Assembly: GCF_003097495.1 (NCBI RefSeq)
Contig: NZ_QEOP01000006.1
Coordinates: 1 to 64,000, forward strand
Direction: 5' to 3'
Source of the DNA: Amnibacterium flavum
Lineage (GTDB): Bacteria; Actinomycetota; Actinomycetes; Actinomycetales; Microbacteriaceae
Length of the DNA: 64,000 nucleotides
The position numbers and the translations under genes were made by a program. The first letter of the stretch is position 1, and every line of letters starts with the position of its first letter. Below are positions 41,165 through 50,072 of this stretch, piece after piece. Below the pieces are notes generated by a model. It saw only the letters and a list, made by a program, of their open reading frames with translations. It did no database searches and had not been told where the DNA came from.

Positions 41165-41325
41165 TATGATCGGATCAACTTTCGAGCCTCGGTTCGGAGG
41201 GGACGACGAAGGCCCGGCTGATCACCGGAACTTCGGATTCCTGCTTCACACCCCGTAGTCGCCAAACTCTTGGGGGTATGAAGCCAATGCTTCTGGGCCG
41301 GTCACACGTGACCGGCCCTTTGCTT
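41165..41325 (+). ncRNA. Possible small RNA upstream of the Rep-like gene
   Basis: On the plus strand a TATGAT -10-like box (41165-41170) is followed by about 125 bases of gene-free sequence. It ends in a perfect terminator: GGGCCGGTCAC/GTGACCGGCCC (41295-41318) then TTTGCTTT. Neighbouring genes are all on the minus strand, so the terminator would serve a plus-strand RNA. It could be an independent small RNA; the -35 is poor. Confidence 0.35.
41295..41325 (+). terminator. Intrinsic terminator, plus strand
   Basis: An 11-bp perfect GC-rich stem with a 2-base spacer followed by TTTGCTTT. No plus-strand gene precedes it closely. It may also terminate the minus-strand RHH gene, though no T-run is present in that direction. 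Confidence 0.75.
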
Positions 41326-41327
41326 TG

Positions 41328-41591
41328 CTATGCGCTGATGGGCAGCTCCTCGGGAATGGTGAGCTCTTCCTGGCGTCGGTAGTACGCCGGCTTTTCAACC
41401 AGCGGCATCTCCCCGCGCTCAGCGACGAGATCGCGAACCAACTGCTCGAGGTAGTAGGCCATAGAGACCCCACTGGCCTCGGCTGCTGCCGTGACTTGAT
41501 CTCGGATCTCCTGCGGTACCCGCCCCTGCAAGAGGACCGTGGCGGTCGCTTTGGTCTTGGAGCGGGTCGCACGACCCTTGATCTGTGCCAT
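41328..41591 (-). CDS. RHH-like small DNA-binding protein
   Basis: An 87-residue protein. A basic N-terminus (QIKGRATRSKTKATATVLLQGRVPQEIRDQVTAAAEASGVSMAYYLEQL, read in parts) shows a beta strand followed by two helices, the ribbon-helix-helix layout, with an acidic Pro-containing C-terminus. Such proteins often regulate copy number or transfer on plasmids. ATGs at 41600 and 41618 are alternative starts. Confidence 0.65.
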   Translation of the reverse strand: MAQIKGRATRSKTKATATVLLQGRVPQEIRDQVTAAAEASGVSMAYYLEQLVRDLVAERGEMPLVEKPAYYRRQEELTIPEELPISA

Positions 41592-41701
41592 ACGCCCGAT
41601 CATCGCGTTTGCATACATAAAGATCAGGCACCGTTGGGGGTGTGTCGCAGACTGCGATGTCCGAAACTTGTCGCCGCCACCAATACCGCTCTGTGAAGTG
41701 T

Positions 41702-42775
41702 CTACTGCACGCGAAGGCCAGCGTCGCCGGCGTAGGCGACGTCGAGGTGGAGGTGGTTGCAGGAGTCCTCGAACTGGGTGAAGTTGGTGGTGGCGATCGT
41801 CGTTCCGCGGTCTGCGCGGCAGTCGATCTGACCGACCCGTGAGCCCTTGGGCATGACGGGCTCGAGCATGGTGATGAGGCGCACGGACTGGGTGTCGGCG
41901 CCGGTGAGCGCGGTCCCGTTGAGGCGGTAGAAGTCGACCGCCTTACCGCCTCCGTCGACGTTGTGCGACGAGGTCGCACCGGCCCCAAGTAGCTGCCCGG
42001 TGCACTTCCGGTTGATGTCGCTGACGCCGACGTCCTCGAAGTTCTGCACGGCGATCACCATGACTTGCAGTACCCGAACGTCGATGCCGCAGTCAGGTAC
42101 CTGCTTACCCTGGGCGATCCACCGGATCTCTTTGATGTGGTCAGGGACGAGGCCGCGAAGCTGGCCGTTGTCCGCGGCCGTGACGAGCTGCTGGGCGAGG
42201 ACCTGGGCGTCGGCGCCAACGCTGCATCCGGCGGCGCTGCTGCCGGAGAGTGCCTGCACGACCTCGGCGGCGGGGGCCGCCCACCGGGTGTAGTGGTCGG
42301 GGTCGGCGTTGATCTGCACGGCGTGGGCGGCCGCGGTGGGGGTCATGTTCTCCCACCCCTCGACCTTGACGAGGCGGGCGTAGAAGAGCTGCGCGGATTT
42401 GGTGGGGTCCATCCGGTCCGCGAGGCTGCCCCAGCTGGTGCGTTGCTGGAACAGGCCGCGACTGTCGGGTCCGGCGGTGTCGCCGTAGTCGAGCGCGCGC
42501 AGCCCGGATTCGCCCATTGCCGTCATCACGCCGATGACCTGGGCCTGGGTGGTGAGGCCCATGCCGGCGGCGGCGTTCATGATCGCGGCGGCGTTGGCGA
42601 GCTGGTCGCCGGAGTAGCCGGCGACGGCCGGGTGCAGCCCTGCAGCGGCGACGTCGACGCTTCCGCCGGTAGCGCTGCAGCTGGCCTCGGCGGGCGCAGC
42701 GGTCGACAGGAGGACCGCGCTACCGGCGAGCAACGCCACGGCTGCAGCGATCCCGACCGCGCTCTTCCAGCCCAT
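41702..42775 (-). CDS. Exported transfer-associated lysozyme-like hydrolase
   Basis: A 357-residue exported protein. Signal peptide (AVALLAGSAVLLSTAAPAEA) precedes a lysozyme-like/peptidoglycan-binding segment (GVMTAMGESGLRALDYGDTAGPDSRGLFQQR, split around 80-112), the usual T4SS VirB1-like fold in actinobacteria. A C-terminal domain with SSHNVDGGGKAVDFYRL and CNHLHLDV resembles a metallo-endopeptidase of the M15/extensin type. It should open the wall for the transfer channel. Immediately follows the VirB4-like gene. Confidence 0.8.
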   Translation of the reverse strand: MGWKSAVGIAAAVALLAGSAVLLSTAAPAEASCSATGGSVDVAAAGLHPAVAGYSGDQLANAAAIMNAAAGMGLTTQAQVIGVMTAMGESGLRALDYGDTAGPDSRGLFQQRTSWGSLADRMDPTKSAQLFYARLVKVEGWENMTPTAAAHAVQINADPDHYTRWAAPAAEVVQALSGSSAAGCSVGADAQVLAQQLVTAADNGQLRGLVPDHIKEIRWIAQGKQVPDCGIDVRVLQVMVIAVQNFEDVGVSDINRKCTGQLLGAGATSSHNVDGGGKAVDFYRLNGTALTGADTQSVRLITMLEPVMPKGSRVGQIDCRADRGTTIATTNFTQFEDSCNHLHLDVAYAGDAGLRVQ

Positions 42776-42778
42776 AGG

Positions 42779-44242
42779 TCAGCCGTCGCGTCGACCGGCG
42801 GCCAGGAACGCCTCGTCGGTGTCGGTGATCTGCTTTTCCCACGGCGACCGGACGTGCTGCATCAGCGTCTCCGGGTGCGAGCCGTACTTGAAGAAGTGGA
42901 ACCCGTCGCCCAGCTTTTCGATCTGCGGGGCCGTCTCGGGCGCGAACCCGAAGGTGCGTTGGCACCACAGTGCGTCCTCGGGGCGCGACTGCCGGTAGAC
43001 GTGCACCGTCTGGGCTTCCTGCACCATCGCCAGGCCCGGTGAGTTCGGCGGGATATCGCTTCCCTTGTGGAAGACGAACACGTTGGACAGGGCGAGGCCG
43101 CGGGAGAGCTTCTGGTTCGATCGGGCGAGCGCGGCGGAGGGGCCGGCGGCGATGTGCCACCCTTCCTCGTAGATGCAGTTGGTGGCCCAGCCGCGGTCGC
43201 TGCGGAGCCGTCCGAGCAGCCACATGTGCCCGATGGCCATGACCGCCGGCACGGCGGGGCCGTCCTCGGGGAGCTGCGAGATATCGAACGAGGTGAGCTT
43301 GCCGCGGAGGTCGACGTCGGGGCTCGTCTCCCCGTCGAGCAGACCGGCGTAGTCGTGCAGCAGCCCGTTGAGGGCGAACCGGACCGACAGGCCCGCGTGC
43401 TCGAGGTCGTCGAGCTGTTTGGCCGACATGGAGCCGTAGTCGGTGAGGTCAGCAACGCGGGAGAGGTTCGGTAGGACGTCTCCGAGCACCGGGGTTCGGC
43501 TCTTGTCCTCGTAATCGGCCACGGTCCGAACCAGCGCGGCGCGGAGCGCTTCTTGCTCCCACTCGGACAGTTCCTTGCCGTCGCGCGCGAGGCGCGCGAT
43601 GACGTTCAGGAGCCGCACCTGACCGGCCACACCGTCGGCGCGCGTGATCGTCGGATCGAGCAGGTTGAGGCGTGTTCCGGTGCCGTCGGTGCTGAAACGG
43701 ATGGGCTCTGCACCGAACCGGCGGGCGATCCCGGAATACTCGCCCTCGCCGTTCTGATCCTTCTTGTCGAACACGACCGCACGGCGCTTGGCCAGCACAA
43801 GGGGGCGGATGACGTAGGTGGTCTTGGTCAGCGATGACTTCCCGCCGCCTACGTCGCCCATCACGACGACGTTGGGGCTCGACACGATGCGCGGGACCGC
43901 GTTGTACGCCGTTACCGGGTCGTGGGCGATCATCGTGCGGGAGAGCACGTCGCGGCCGATGACGATGCCGCTGGTGCCGGTGGGGGCACCGATGACGGCA
44001 CTGTTGAGGACTTCGGCTTGTCGGGTCGTTGTCGGAGCTCCGGGCAGGCGGGGTGCGTAGAACCCCCGGTTCGCCCGTCCCCGGTTAGTGCGCAGCTGCG
44101 CCCCGGGGAGCTGCCACGGCACGACCTCGGTGGAGTCGCACGCTTCCTCGGGTGTCTCGATGACCGGCGGTGCGAACGCGCGCAGCACGGGCAGGGTCCA
44201 GAGCCGGGACTGCTTGCCGGTGTCGGGCGCCTCGGTGGTCAT
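42779..44242 (-). CDS. VirB4-like transfer ATPase
   Basis: A 487-residue ATPase. Walker A GDVGGGKSS at 129-137, then VFDKKDQNGEGEYSGIA, and CIYEEGWHIAAGP near 375 in the Walker B region. ATP-binding proteins of this size form the VirB4 part in actinobacterial transfer systems where the N-terminal half is a separate SCO6880-like protein. Start overlaps the preceding gene by ATGA, supporting one complex. Confidence 0.83.
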   Translation of the reverse strand: MTTEAPDTGKQSRLWTLPVLRAFAPPVIETPEEACDSTEVVPWQLPGAQLRTNRGRANRGFYAPRLPGAPTTTRQAEVLNSAVIGAPTGTSGIVIGRDVLSRTMIAHDPVTAYNAVPRIVSSPNVVVMGDVGGGKSSLTKTTYVIRPLVLAKRRAVVFDKKDQNGEGEYSGIARRFGAEPIRFSTDGTGTRLNLLDPTITRADGVAGQVRLLNVIARLARDGKELSEWEQEALRAALVRTVADYEDKSRTPVLGDVLPNLSRVADLTDYGSMSAKQLDDLEHAGLSVRFALNGLLHDYAGLLDGETSPDVDLRGKLTSFDISQLPEDGPAVPAVMAIGHMWLLGRLRSDRGWATNCIYEEGWHIAAGPSAALARSNQKLSRGLALSNVFVFHKGSDIPPNSPGLAMVQEAQTVHVYRQSRPEDALWCQRTFGFAPETAPQIEKLGDGFHFFKYGSHPETLMQHVRSPWEKQITDTDEAFLAAGRRDG

Positions 44243-45888
44243 AACGACTCCTTCTCAGAGGTTCCGGCGAGGGCGCGCGCAAGGCGCGTGCCCAGACTCG
44301 GGGTCGGGCTGCCGAGCCCGCGGCCGATCGGCCAGGTAGTCCCCGACGCGGCCGACTGGTAGCTATCTAGCCATTCCAGGCGCTCGATACCGAGCCCGGT
44401 CGAGCAGGTCTCCTCAAGCGAGCGGGAGGCTTTCATCAGCTCGGACCGGCTGGTCTCCGAGATAGTGACGTAGCCGACCCACGTTCCGCCGTGGTGCGGT
44501 GAGCCGTGCGCGAGATCCGCGTCACGGCGAGCCGCGGCCGACATGTTCGCCCCGGTGACGTCGTTGGCCAGGCGTCCCTTCTCGGCGTCCTCGATCGCGG
44601 CCGCGCGGTCGCGCAGCAGGTCGCGTCGGGCGGACTCGCGGGCCTCACCGTTGGGCACCAGGTGGACGTGGAACGCGAGCGATCGCACGAAGTGGATATC
44701 GGCGCCGATGAGCAGGTCCAGCAGCCAGAGCTGGCCGCGGGCGCCGACGGCGAGGTTCTCAGCGCGGATCGCGGCGGTCCGGTGCCACCATTCCACCGGC
44801 TTACCGGTGGAGGGGTCGATGCCGTCGACCACGTGCGCGGAGAACTCGTCATGCGAGGGGAGCCCGAGCGCGGCCGGGTTCACTCCCGCCACCTGGTCGA
44901 TCGGGCGGGACGGGTTCTGCTGGTGCAGCATCACCGCTCCCAGCCGCCGGGCGGAGAGGGTTTCGACCTGGCCCACGCGGGCGTCGATGAGCCCGCGGAC
45001 GGTCGAGGCGATTTCCTGCTGCATAAGGCCGCGCCAGCCGTCCCGGCCGGGGCCGTACTTCTTCGCAGCGTCGATGAATGCGGCAGTGATCGGCCACGAG
45101 ACGGTGACGAAGTGGCGTTGCACCATGGCGTCGCCGCCGGCGATGCGCAGCACCTGCTCGTAGGACTTCTTTGCCTCAAGAGGCGCGGTGGGGTCTTGGG
45201 CGTCTGCGACCCACGCCTCGTGCGGGGTCGAGTCCGCCGGCAGTACGCGGGTAAGCATCTGCACATCGCCAACCAGGCTTGTCGGAGCTGCGCGGGAGGC
45301 CAGGAACATGCCCCAGCCCTCGGCCGCGCGGCGCATCACCGACGAGGACTCCACGCCGCTCATCTGACCGGTGACGGTGAAGGTGACGGAGAGGTAGTTG
45401 GGCTCGCCCACCGGGGCGTGCCAGGCGATACCCGGTTCGTTCGGGGCGCTGTGCAGCCACCCCATCCCGTCGGCGCCGTCCGGCGTCGCGCGGAGCGCGG
45501 ACAGCTGCTTCCACGCGGCCCGCTTCGCGGCGGAGTCCCGGGCCTCCTGGTACTCGCGTGTGCGTTCGTCCCACTGAGCTGCCGTGTAGGGCTCGAACCG
45601 GTCGGTGCCGTCTTTGAGCCGTTGCGCCCATCGGGTCCGCCGGGTGCGGCGGTCGAGGATCGACCCGCGGTGGGTGCGCTGCGTGAGTAGAAACCCGCCG
45701 CCGCCCACTAGGAGTGCGATCAACAGCCCCCAGATTCCGAACAGGGGTGTGAGGATCACCGCGGCGAGGAACGCGGCCACGAACGCGATGACGCGACCGC
45801 GGGAGTGCGTGCCGCCGAAGAACGAGCGGTGTCCGGATTCACCGCCGATCACTCGGCTGACGCCGCCCCGGGTGGTGTCGACGCTCAC
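44239..45888 (-). CDS. SCO6880-like (PrgI/VirB3-VirB4 N-terminal) transfer protein
   Basis: A 549-residue protein. It begins with a short soluble segment containing SFFGGTHSRGR, then two close helices (VIAFVAAFLAAVILTPLFGIW and ALLVGGGGFLL), then a long soluble region. This is the layout of SCO6880 family proteins, which combine a VirB3-like anchor with the VirB4 N-terminal domain. It sits between the TrbL-like and VirB4-like genes with ATGA overlaps on both sides. Confidence 0.85.
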   Translation of the reverse strand: MSVDTTRGGVSRVIGGESGHRSFFGGTHSRGRVIAFVAAFLAAVILTPLFGIWGLLIALLVGGGGFLLTQRTHRGSILDRRTRRTRWAQRLKDGTDRFEPYTAAQWDERTREYQEARDSAAKRAAWKQLSALRATPDGADGMGWLHSAPNEPGIAWHAPVGEPNYLSVTFTVTGQMSGVESSSVMRRAAEGWGMFLASRAAPTSLVGDVQMLTRVLPADSTPHEAWVADAQDPTAPLEAKKSYEQVLRIAGGDAMVQRHFVTVSWPITAAFIDAAKKYGPGRDGWRGLMQQEIASTVRGLIDARVGQVETLSARRLGAVMLHQQNPSRPIDQVAGVNPAALGLPSHDEFSAHVVDGIDPSTGKPVEWWHRTAAIRAENLAVGARGQLWLLDLLIGADIHFVRSLAFHVHLVPNGEARESARRDLLRDRAAAIEDAEKGRLANDVTGANMSAAARRDADLAHGSPHHGGTWVGYVTISETSRSELMKASRSLEETCSTGLGIERLEWLDSYQSAASGTTWPIGRGLGSPTPSLGTRLARALAGTSEKESL

Positions 45889-47279
45889 TGCGGTTCTCCC
45901 TGGTCGTCCATCGCGTCGGCGGCCTGGTTACCGGCCTCCTGCGCGACTTCCACGGCCTTCTGGCCGACCTCGACGGCTTTCGATCCCGCGTAAACGGCGC
46001 CTGCGGCGATGATCGTCGGGATGCCGACAGCAGCTCCCACTCCGGTCGCGGACTCGGCCGCGCCCGCTGCGACACCGGCACCAGCGACCGCCTCGGCAGT
46101 ACCGCCCGCTGCAGCACCCTCGGCTGCAGGAGCGGCGACCTTGGTTGCGCCCGCTGCGGGTGACGACGCCTTCGACGCGGCGTCGCTGAGCCCGCCGCCG
46201 CCGCCGGAACCCGCGGAAGTAGAGTCGTCACCTGACGTGGGGCCGCTTTGCGGCCGGGTTTGCGGCTGCGAGCTGCCCGACTGGGACTCCGGGGAGTAGC
46301 GCGAGGTCGCGTCTCCTGAGTCCTTCGGACCCCAGTTGCCGGCGTTCATTGCCACCCCTGAGCTGCCGCCTGAGCCGACCGGGATCACCGGTGCGAACTT
46401 CATCAGCAGCAGCGGTGACAGACCGGCCAGGAACATCGCGAAGACGGCCACGAGCAGCTGCACGAGGCTCTGCAGGGAGAAGTTGTTGCCGAACGTGTCG
46501 ACGCTCGCGCTCATCATGCTGAACGCCAGGCCGAGCATGAAGAACAGCAGCGGGTGGGCAGCGAGGATCCCGAACCAGAGTCCGATGAGTCGGAGCCCGT
46601 AGCTGCGGCGGCGGGGGTCGATGATCCACACCAAACCGAGCGGGATCAGGACGCCGGTGAAGTAGAGGGTGATCAGCTGCACCACGAGGATGCAGAGCAC
46701 CAGGACGAGGCCGATCAGTACGAGTAGCATCGCGGCCGCTGCGATCGGCACTCCGCCGGCCATTCCGACCGGGTCGGCGTCGTCCAGCATCTTCTGGAAC
46801 GCGGTCGCGGTGCTCTGCACGCTGCCGGTCAATCCCCACGACGTGACGTCGGTGGACAGGGAGTGGAAGAAGCGCACTAGCAGCTGCCCGACGGCAGGGC
46901 CGAACATCGCCCCGATGAGAAACAGCGGGAAGAACAGACCGATGGACGACACCAGCTCGCGGCCCGACTGGGCGCCGCGGGCGGTGCGGATGATCTGCGG
47001 GAACAGCAACACGATCGACACCAGCACCGCCGCCGCGAACGAGATCCGGTAGGCCGCGATGAACCAGTCAGCGGTCAGGTCCGGGAGGGTCGCGCTCGTC
47101 AGGAACGGGAACAGCTCCGTCGATAGCGACTTAGCGGCGTCGCGGAGCGCTGTGAAGGTGTTGCCCCACGGATCCGACCAATAGTTGACCGCCCCGGATA
47201 TGCCGTTCACGATGTCGGTGACGCCACCGAACGGGTCGCCTGGAGTGGTGCCTGCGATCCCACCGTCATCTGTAGCCAT
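45885..47279 (-). CDS. TrbL/VirB6-like polytopic transfer protein
   Basis: A 464-residue protein. About six to seven hydrophobic helices lie between residues 65 and 310, followed by a Gly/Ser-rich and Ala-rich cytosolic tail with a coiled-coil end (KAVEVGQKAVEVAQEAGNQ). This fits TrbL/VirB6 channel subunits of Gram-positive T4SS. GTPGDPFGGVTDIVNGISGAV near the N-terminus is amphipathic. The stop overlaps the SCO6880-like gene (ATGA). Confidence 0.8.
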   Translation of the reverse strand: MATDDGGIAGTTPGDPFGGVTDIVNGISGAVNYWSDPWGNTFTALRDAAKSLSTELFPFLTSATLPDLTADWFIAAYRISFAAAVLVSIVLLFPQIIRTARGAQSGRELVSSIGLFFPLFLIGAMFGPAVGQLLVRFFHSLSTDVTSWGLTGSVQSTATAFQKMLDDADPVGMAGGVPIAAAAMLLVLIGLVLVLCILVVQLITLYFTGVLIPLGLVWIIDPRRRSYGLRLIGLWFGILAAHPLLFFMLGLAFSMMSASVDTFGNNFSLQSLVQLLVAVFAMFLAGLSPLLLMKFAPVIPVGSGGSSGVAMNAGNWGPKDSGDATSRYSPESQSGSSQPQTRPQSGPTSGDDSTSAGSGGGGGLSDAASKASSPAAGATKVAAPAAEGAAAGGTAEAVAGAGVAAGAAESATGVGAAVGIPTIIAAGAVYAGSKAVEVGQKAVEVAQEAGNQAADAMDDQGEPQ

Positions 47280-47965
47280 CAGCAGCCCTCGGTGAACTTA
47301 GTGCCGGCGGCGAACAGCGTCTCGGTGGTGCGGGTTCCCTTGAAACCGTCGATCCTCCATTGGCCGTTATCCCATGCAAGCGCAACGGTGACTGACGACA
47401 CGTAGCGCGGACTCAGCGCACCGTCGATGACGTAGGCCGTTCCAATAGAGACGGTCACTGCGTCGGGGTTCGCCGAATCGAGCAGCCACACACCACCGAT
47501 GGTGCTCATGTAGAAGTCCTGCCCGTCTTCGACCAGTCCACTCGCGAAGTCAGGACCGTGGGCGAGGTAGCTCGCAACGTCGATACGCGAGGTGATCAGT
47601 GAGGACTGCACGGTGTTGATTCCGTCAGCCGGTGGGAGGGGAGACCGTTGCATCCACCGCACGAACGAGGCAGCGAGTTCGGTTGCACCGTTAGTGGTGT
47701 GAGGCGCGGCCCTTTGGGCTGAGAGCAGCATGTCCGCGTCGCGCGCTTCACCGCCAAGACAGCCCGTGGGCTGCACGTCGGCACCAGCGTTACCGACCTC
47801 GCCAGGCGTTGCCGACGTCGACTGCGACTGAGTGGGCACCGTGGCGTCGGTGCTCGAGTTCGAGCCGTACACGACCGCGGCCGCGACGATCGCCGCGACG
47901 GCAAGGATCACCGCGAGGATGATCCATCCTCCACGTCCGCGCGGTGGCTTGAGTTCCGCGCTCAT
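47279..47965 (-). CDS. VirB8/TcpC-like bitopic transfer protein
   Basis: A 228-residue protein. An N-terminal positive stretch (LKPPRGRGG) and one helix (WIILAVILAVAAIVAAAVVY) anchor an extracellular domain with an NTF2-like pattern ending VALAWDNGQWRIDGF. Single-anchor NTF2-like proteins in this position are VirB8/TcpC counterparts. It overlaps the TrbL-like start by one base. Confidence 0.7.
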   Translation of the reverse strand: MSAELKPPRGRGGWIILAVILAVAAIVAAAVVYGSNSSTDATVPTQSQSTSATPGEVGNAGADVQPTGCLGGEARDADMLLSAQRAAPHTTNGATELAASFVRWMQRSPLPPADGINTVQSSLITSRIDVASYLAHGPDFASGLVEDGQDFYMSTIGGVWLLDSANPDAVTVSIGTAYVIDGALSPRYVSSVTVALAWDNGQWRIDGFKGTRTTETLFAAGTKFTEGC

Positions 47966-47968
47966 CGG

Positions 47969-48250
47969 CTAGCTGACGAGAGCGAAGATCGCAGTCACGA
48001 TGACCGCGAGTGCCGCGAGTAGCGCGAGCGCGATTCCGGCACCGATCGCCTTCTGGCGACCGTTCTTGTACTCGTTCGGGTTCTGAGCACCCGAAGCGGT
48101 GCTCATACCGGCGATGGAGACGATGAGGTAGATGATCGCGATGACGATTGCGATGCCCCAGGCACCGGCGAGGATCTTCTGCCACAGCTCGGTGAACTGG
48201 GCGCCGAAGATTGAGAAGTCGGGGAGGATCCCGTCAAGTGGGTTCTGCAT
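47969..48250 (-). CDS. TrbC/VirB2-like pilin or channel subunit
   Basis: A 93-residue protein with two membrane helices (ILAGAWGIAIVIAIIYLIVSIAGM and IALALLAALAVIVTAIFALV) separated by a polar basic loop (QNPNEYKNGRQKA). Size and shape match VirB2/TrbC-type subunits without a long cleaved leader. It is the second gene of the T4SS operon. Confidence 0.7.
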   Translation of the reverse strand: MQNPLDGILPDFSIFGAQFTELWQKILAGAWGIAIVIAIIYLIVSIAGMSTASGAQNPNEYKNGRQKAIGAGIALALLAALAVIVTAIFALVS

Positions 48251-48270
48251 GTTCTTGCTCCTTGCGGGGG

Positions 48271-49416
48271 TTAGCGGGCGTTGAGTTGGAGTGAGCGGAC
48301 GATGCCCGCGGCGGCGGTCGTTAGTGCTGACCGTGTAGCCGGCGTGAGCTTCGCGAGGGTGAGTTCCCCGCGCTCGGCTACGTGGGCGTCGTAGGGGATG
48401 GCGTAGGTCTCTCGGACGCCAGAGCGTTCGAGCAGGCCAGAAAGCCGCTCCATGATCCGGGGATCCTCGGGGCGTCCGTCGGTGAGGCGAAGAACGATCG
48501 CGTGGTTGGCGAGGTCGGCGCTGTGGCCGCCTTCCAGCCGCATCCGCTCGAGCAGGGACATGGCCCCAAGAACGACGTCGGCGGAGTTCAGGACCGGGAT
48601 CACGAGGACGTCGGCGGCGTCGATCGCGCCCACGAATGCGTCGCTCGAGGGCTGGTTGCCGCTGTCCATGATGCGGACGGCGTAGTAGTCATCGACCACG
48701 CTGGAGACGCGGCGAACGTCGTTGCCGCTGAGTGCGGGACGGGCGCCGGTGGAGCCGATGATCGAGGCGAACGAGGTCTGCGGGGCGGTGTAACCGGCGA
48801 GCTGACCGGCGCTGCGGATCGCGTCGACGTCGCGGACGAGTTCCCCCATTCCGAGCGCGGGCTTGCCCTCGGCTCGGAAGGTGAGGGTGCCGGGGTCGTC
48901 GGATACTTCGATGACGGCCACCGATCCGCCGCGGATCGTCGCGAGCGTGCCGCCCAGCAGCACCGACACGGGGGTCTTACCGACCCCGCCCTTCGGGTTC
49001 GCGACCAGCACGCCGACGGCGCGAGTCCACGTCGCCTGCCGGATGACCTGTTCGTCGCGGCGCACTGCGGCGTCGGCTTCGAGCCGCGCCTTCTCGGCGC
49101 CGCTCGGAGCGAGCCGGATTCCGACGCGGCCGAGCGCTCCGCGGAACCCACGGGTGGCACGGCCTGGCTGCGCTGCGGGCTCGTCTGCGAGCAGGTCACT
49201 CATTGGGGAGTTGACCTCTTCGATAAGTGTGGCGGGGGTGTTGGGCCGTGCAGCGGGCATCGGAGGTAGCGCTGTGGCCTCTGGCGCGGACACCCAACTG
49301 GTGGGTCCGACCTCGGCTACGGCTACGTCTTCGACGTAGCTGGCAGCGCGACCGGCGCCCTTGAAGGGCGCGGTGTCTTCGTAGGGGATCCCGTGGGAGC
49401 CGTCTGATTCGCTCAT
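48271..49416 (-). CDS. MinD/ParA-like ATPase of the transfer operon
   Basis: A 381-residue protein. A disordered N-terminus of about 100 residues is followed by a basic helix and a deviant Walker A motif PKGGVGKTP at 141-149. The catalytic domain is complete (VIEVSDDPGTL, MDSGNQPSSD, PVLNSADVVLG). Resembles EspI/VirC1-like ATPases that recruit transfer substrates to the channel. First gene of the T4SS operon. Confidence 0.8.
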   Translation of the reverse strand: MSESDGSHGIPYEDTAPFKGAGRAASYVEDVAVAEVGPTSWVSAPEATALPPMPAARPNTPATLIEEVNSPMSDLLADEPAAQPGRATRGFRGALGRVGIRLAPSGAEKARLEADAAVRRDEQVIRQATWTRAVGVLVANPKGGVGKTPVSVLLGGTLATIRGGSVAVIEVSDDPGTLTFRAEGKPALGMGELVRDVDAIRSAGQLAGYTAPQTSFASIIGSTGARPALSGNDVRRVSSVVDDYYAVRIMDSGNQPSSDAFVGAIDAADVLVIPVLNSADVVLGAMSLLERMRLEGGHSADLANHAIVLRLTDGRPEDPRIMERLSGLLERSGVRETYAIPYDAHVAERGELTLAKLTPATRSALTTAAAGIVRSLQLNAR

Positions 49417-49636
49417 GATCCTTCCACCCTTGCCTGTCTAAACATCTAGGGCAACTTGAGGTTGCTCCACTTAAAACGCCATGTTCGCTCAGCGAATACT
49501 TTTAGTCTGACTCGCTGTTTGAGCTTAACGCGCGAGGGCCAGATGTGGTATTCGAAGCGGTCAGCCTCGCAGTTCCGGGAAGTGGGCGTCGAAAACTATC
49601 CACAGGCCCGGTGTCCCCCTCGGGCACAATGGGTGC

Positions 49637-49954
49637 GTGCCACACGAACGCCCGGAACTCGTCGCGCCTCCTGAGCGCGCCGCCGCGGCGCATCAGGCCG
49701 TGGCCGTGGAGTCCCGGTTGGCGACCCTGCGGTTCCTGCTCGAGAACCCGGGCGCGACAGTGCAGGAGCTTGTTCCTGTGCTTGGGATCTCTGCCCAGTC
49801 GACGCGCGCGAACCTCGCAGAGCTCGAAGCCGCCGGCTTTGTCACCACGGACGCCGGGGACGGCCCCCGGAACGGAAAGGTCGTCCGTTACCGGGTCGAC
49901 CGGGAGCGGTTCACGACGGACCTTTTGGCCTTCGTCGCCTGGGTGCTGCGCTAG
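49637..49954 (+). CDS. Winged helix-turn-helix regulator
   Basis: A 105-residue DNA-binding protein. SRLATLRFLLENPGATVQELVPVLGISAQSTRANLAELEAAGFV (read in parts, 26-68) is a wHTH of the ArsR/MarR type, followed by a beta wing (NGKVVRYRVDRERF). There are no metal-binding cysteines. GTG start. Divergent from the T4SS operon, it may control transfer gene expression. Confidence 0.75.
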   Translation: MPHERPELVAPPERAAAAHQAVAVESRLATLRFLLENPGATVQELVPVLGISAQSTRANLAELEAAGFVTTDAGDGPRNGKVVRYRVDRERFTTDLLAFVAWVLR

Positions 49955-50005
49955 CAGCTACTTCCGGCGCATCGCCTCGCAGGTGCCACCGATTCGCTGC
50001 GCGAA

Positions 50006-50029
50006 CCGGTGCCGGTGCCGGTGCCGGTG
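50006..50029. repeat. CCGGTG hexamer repeat
   Basis: Four exact tandem copies of CCGGTG between the convergent wHTH and 113-residue genes. Short, possibly a slippage-prone spacer; no function assigned. Confidence 0.7.
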
Positions 50030-50072
50030 CCGGGCATCTTCCGCGGCCCGTATCGGTGGCCGGGTCGTTGGC

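Noticed and set aside
44506-45690. 394-residue plus-strand frame opposite the SCO6880-like gene
   Set aside because: Antisense shadow in a tightly overlapping minus-strand operon.
48382-49269. 295-residue plus-strand frame opposite the MinD-like gene
   Set aside because: Antisense shadow; Gly/Asp/Val-biased composition.
50006-50029. CRISPR-like repeats
   Set aside because: Only a contiguous six-base tandem repeat with no spacers; no CRISPR array is present in the window.
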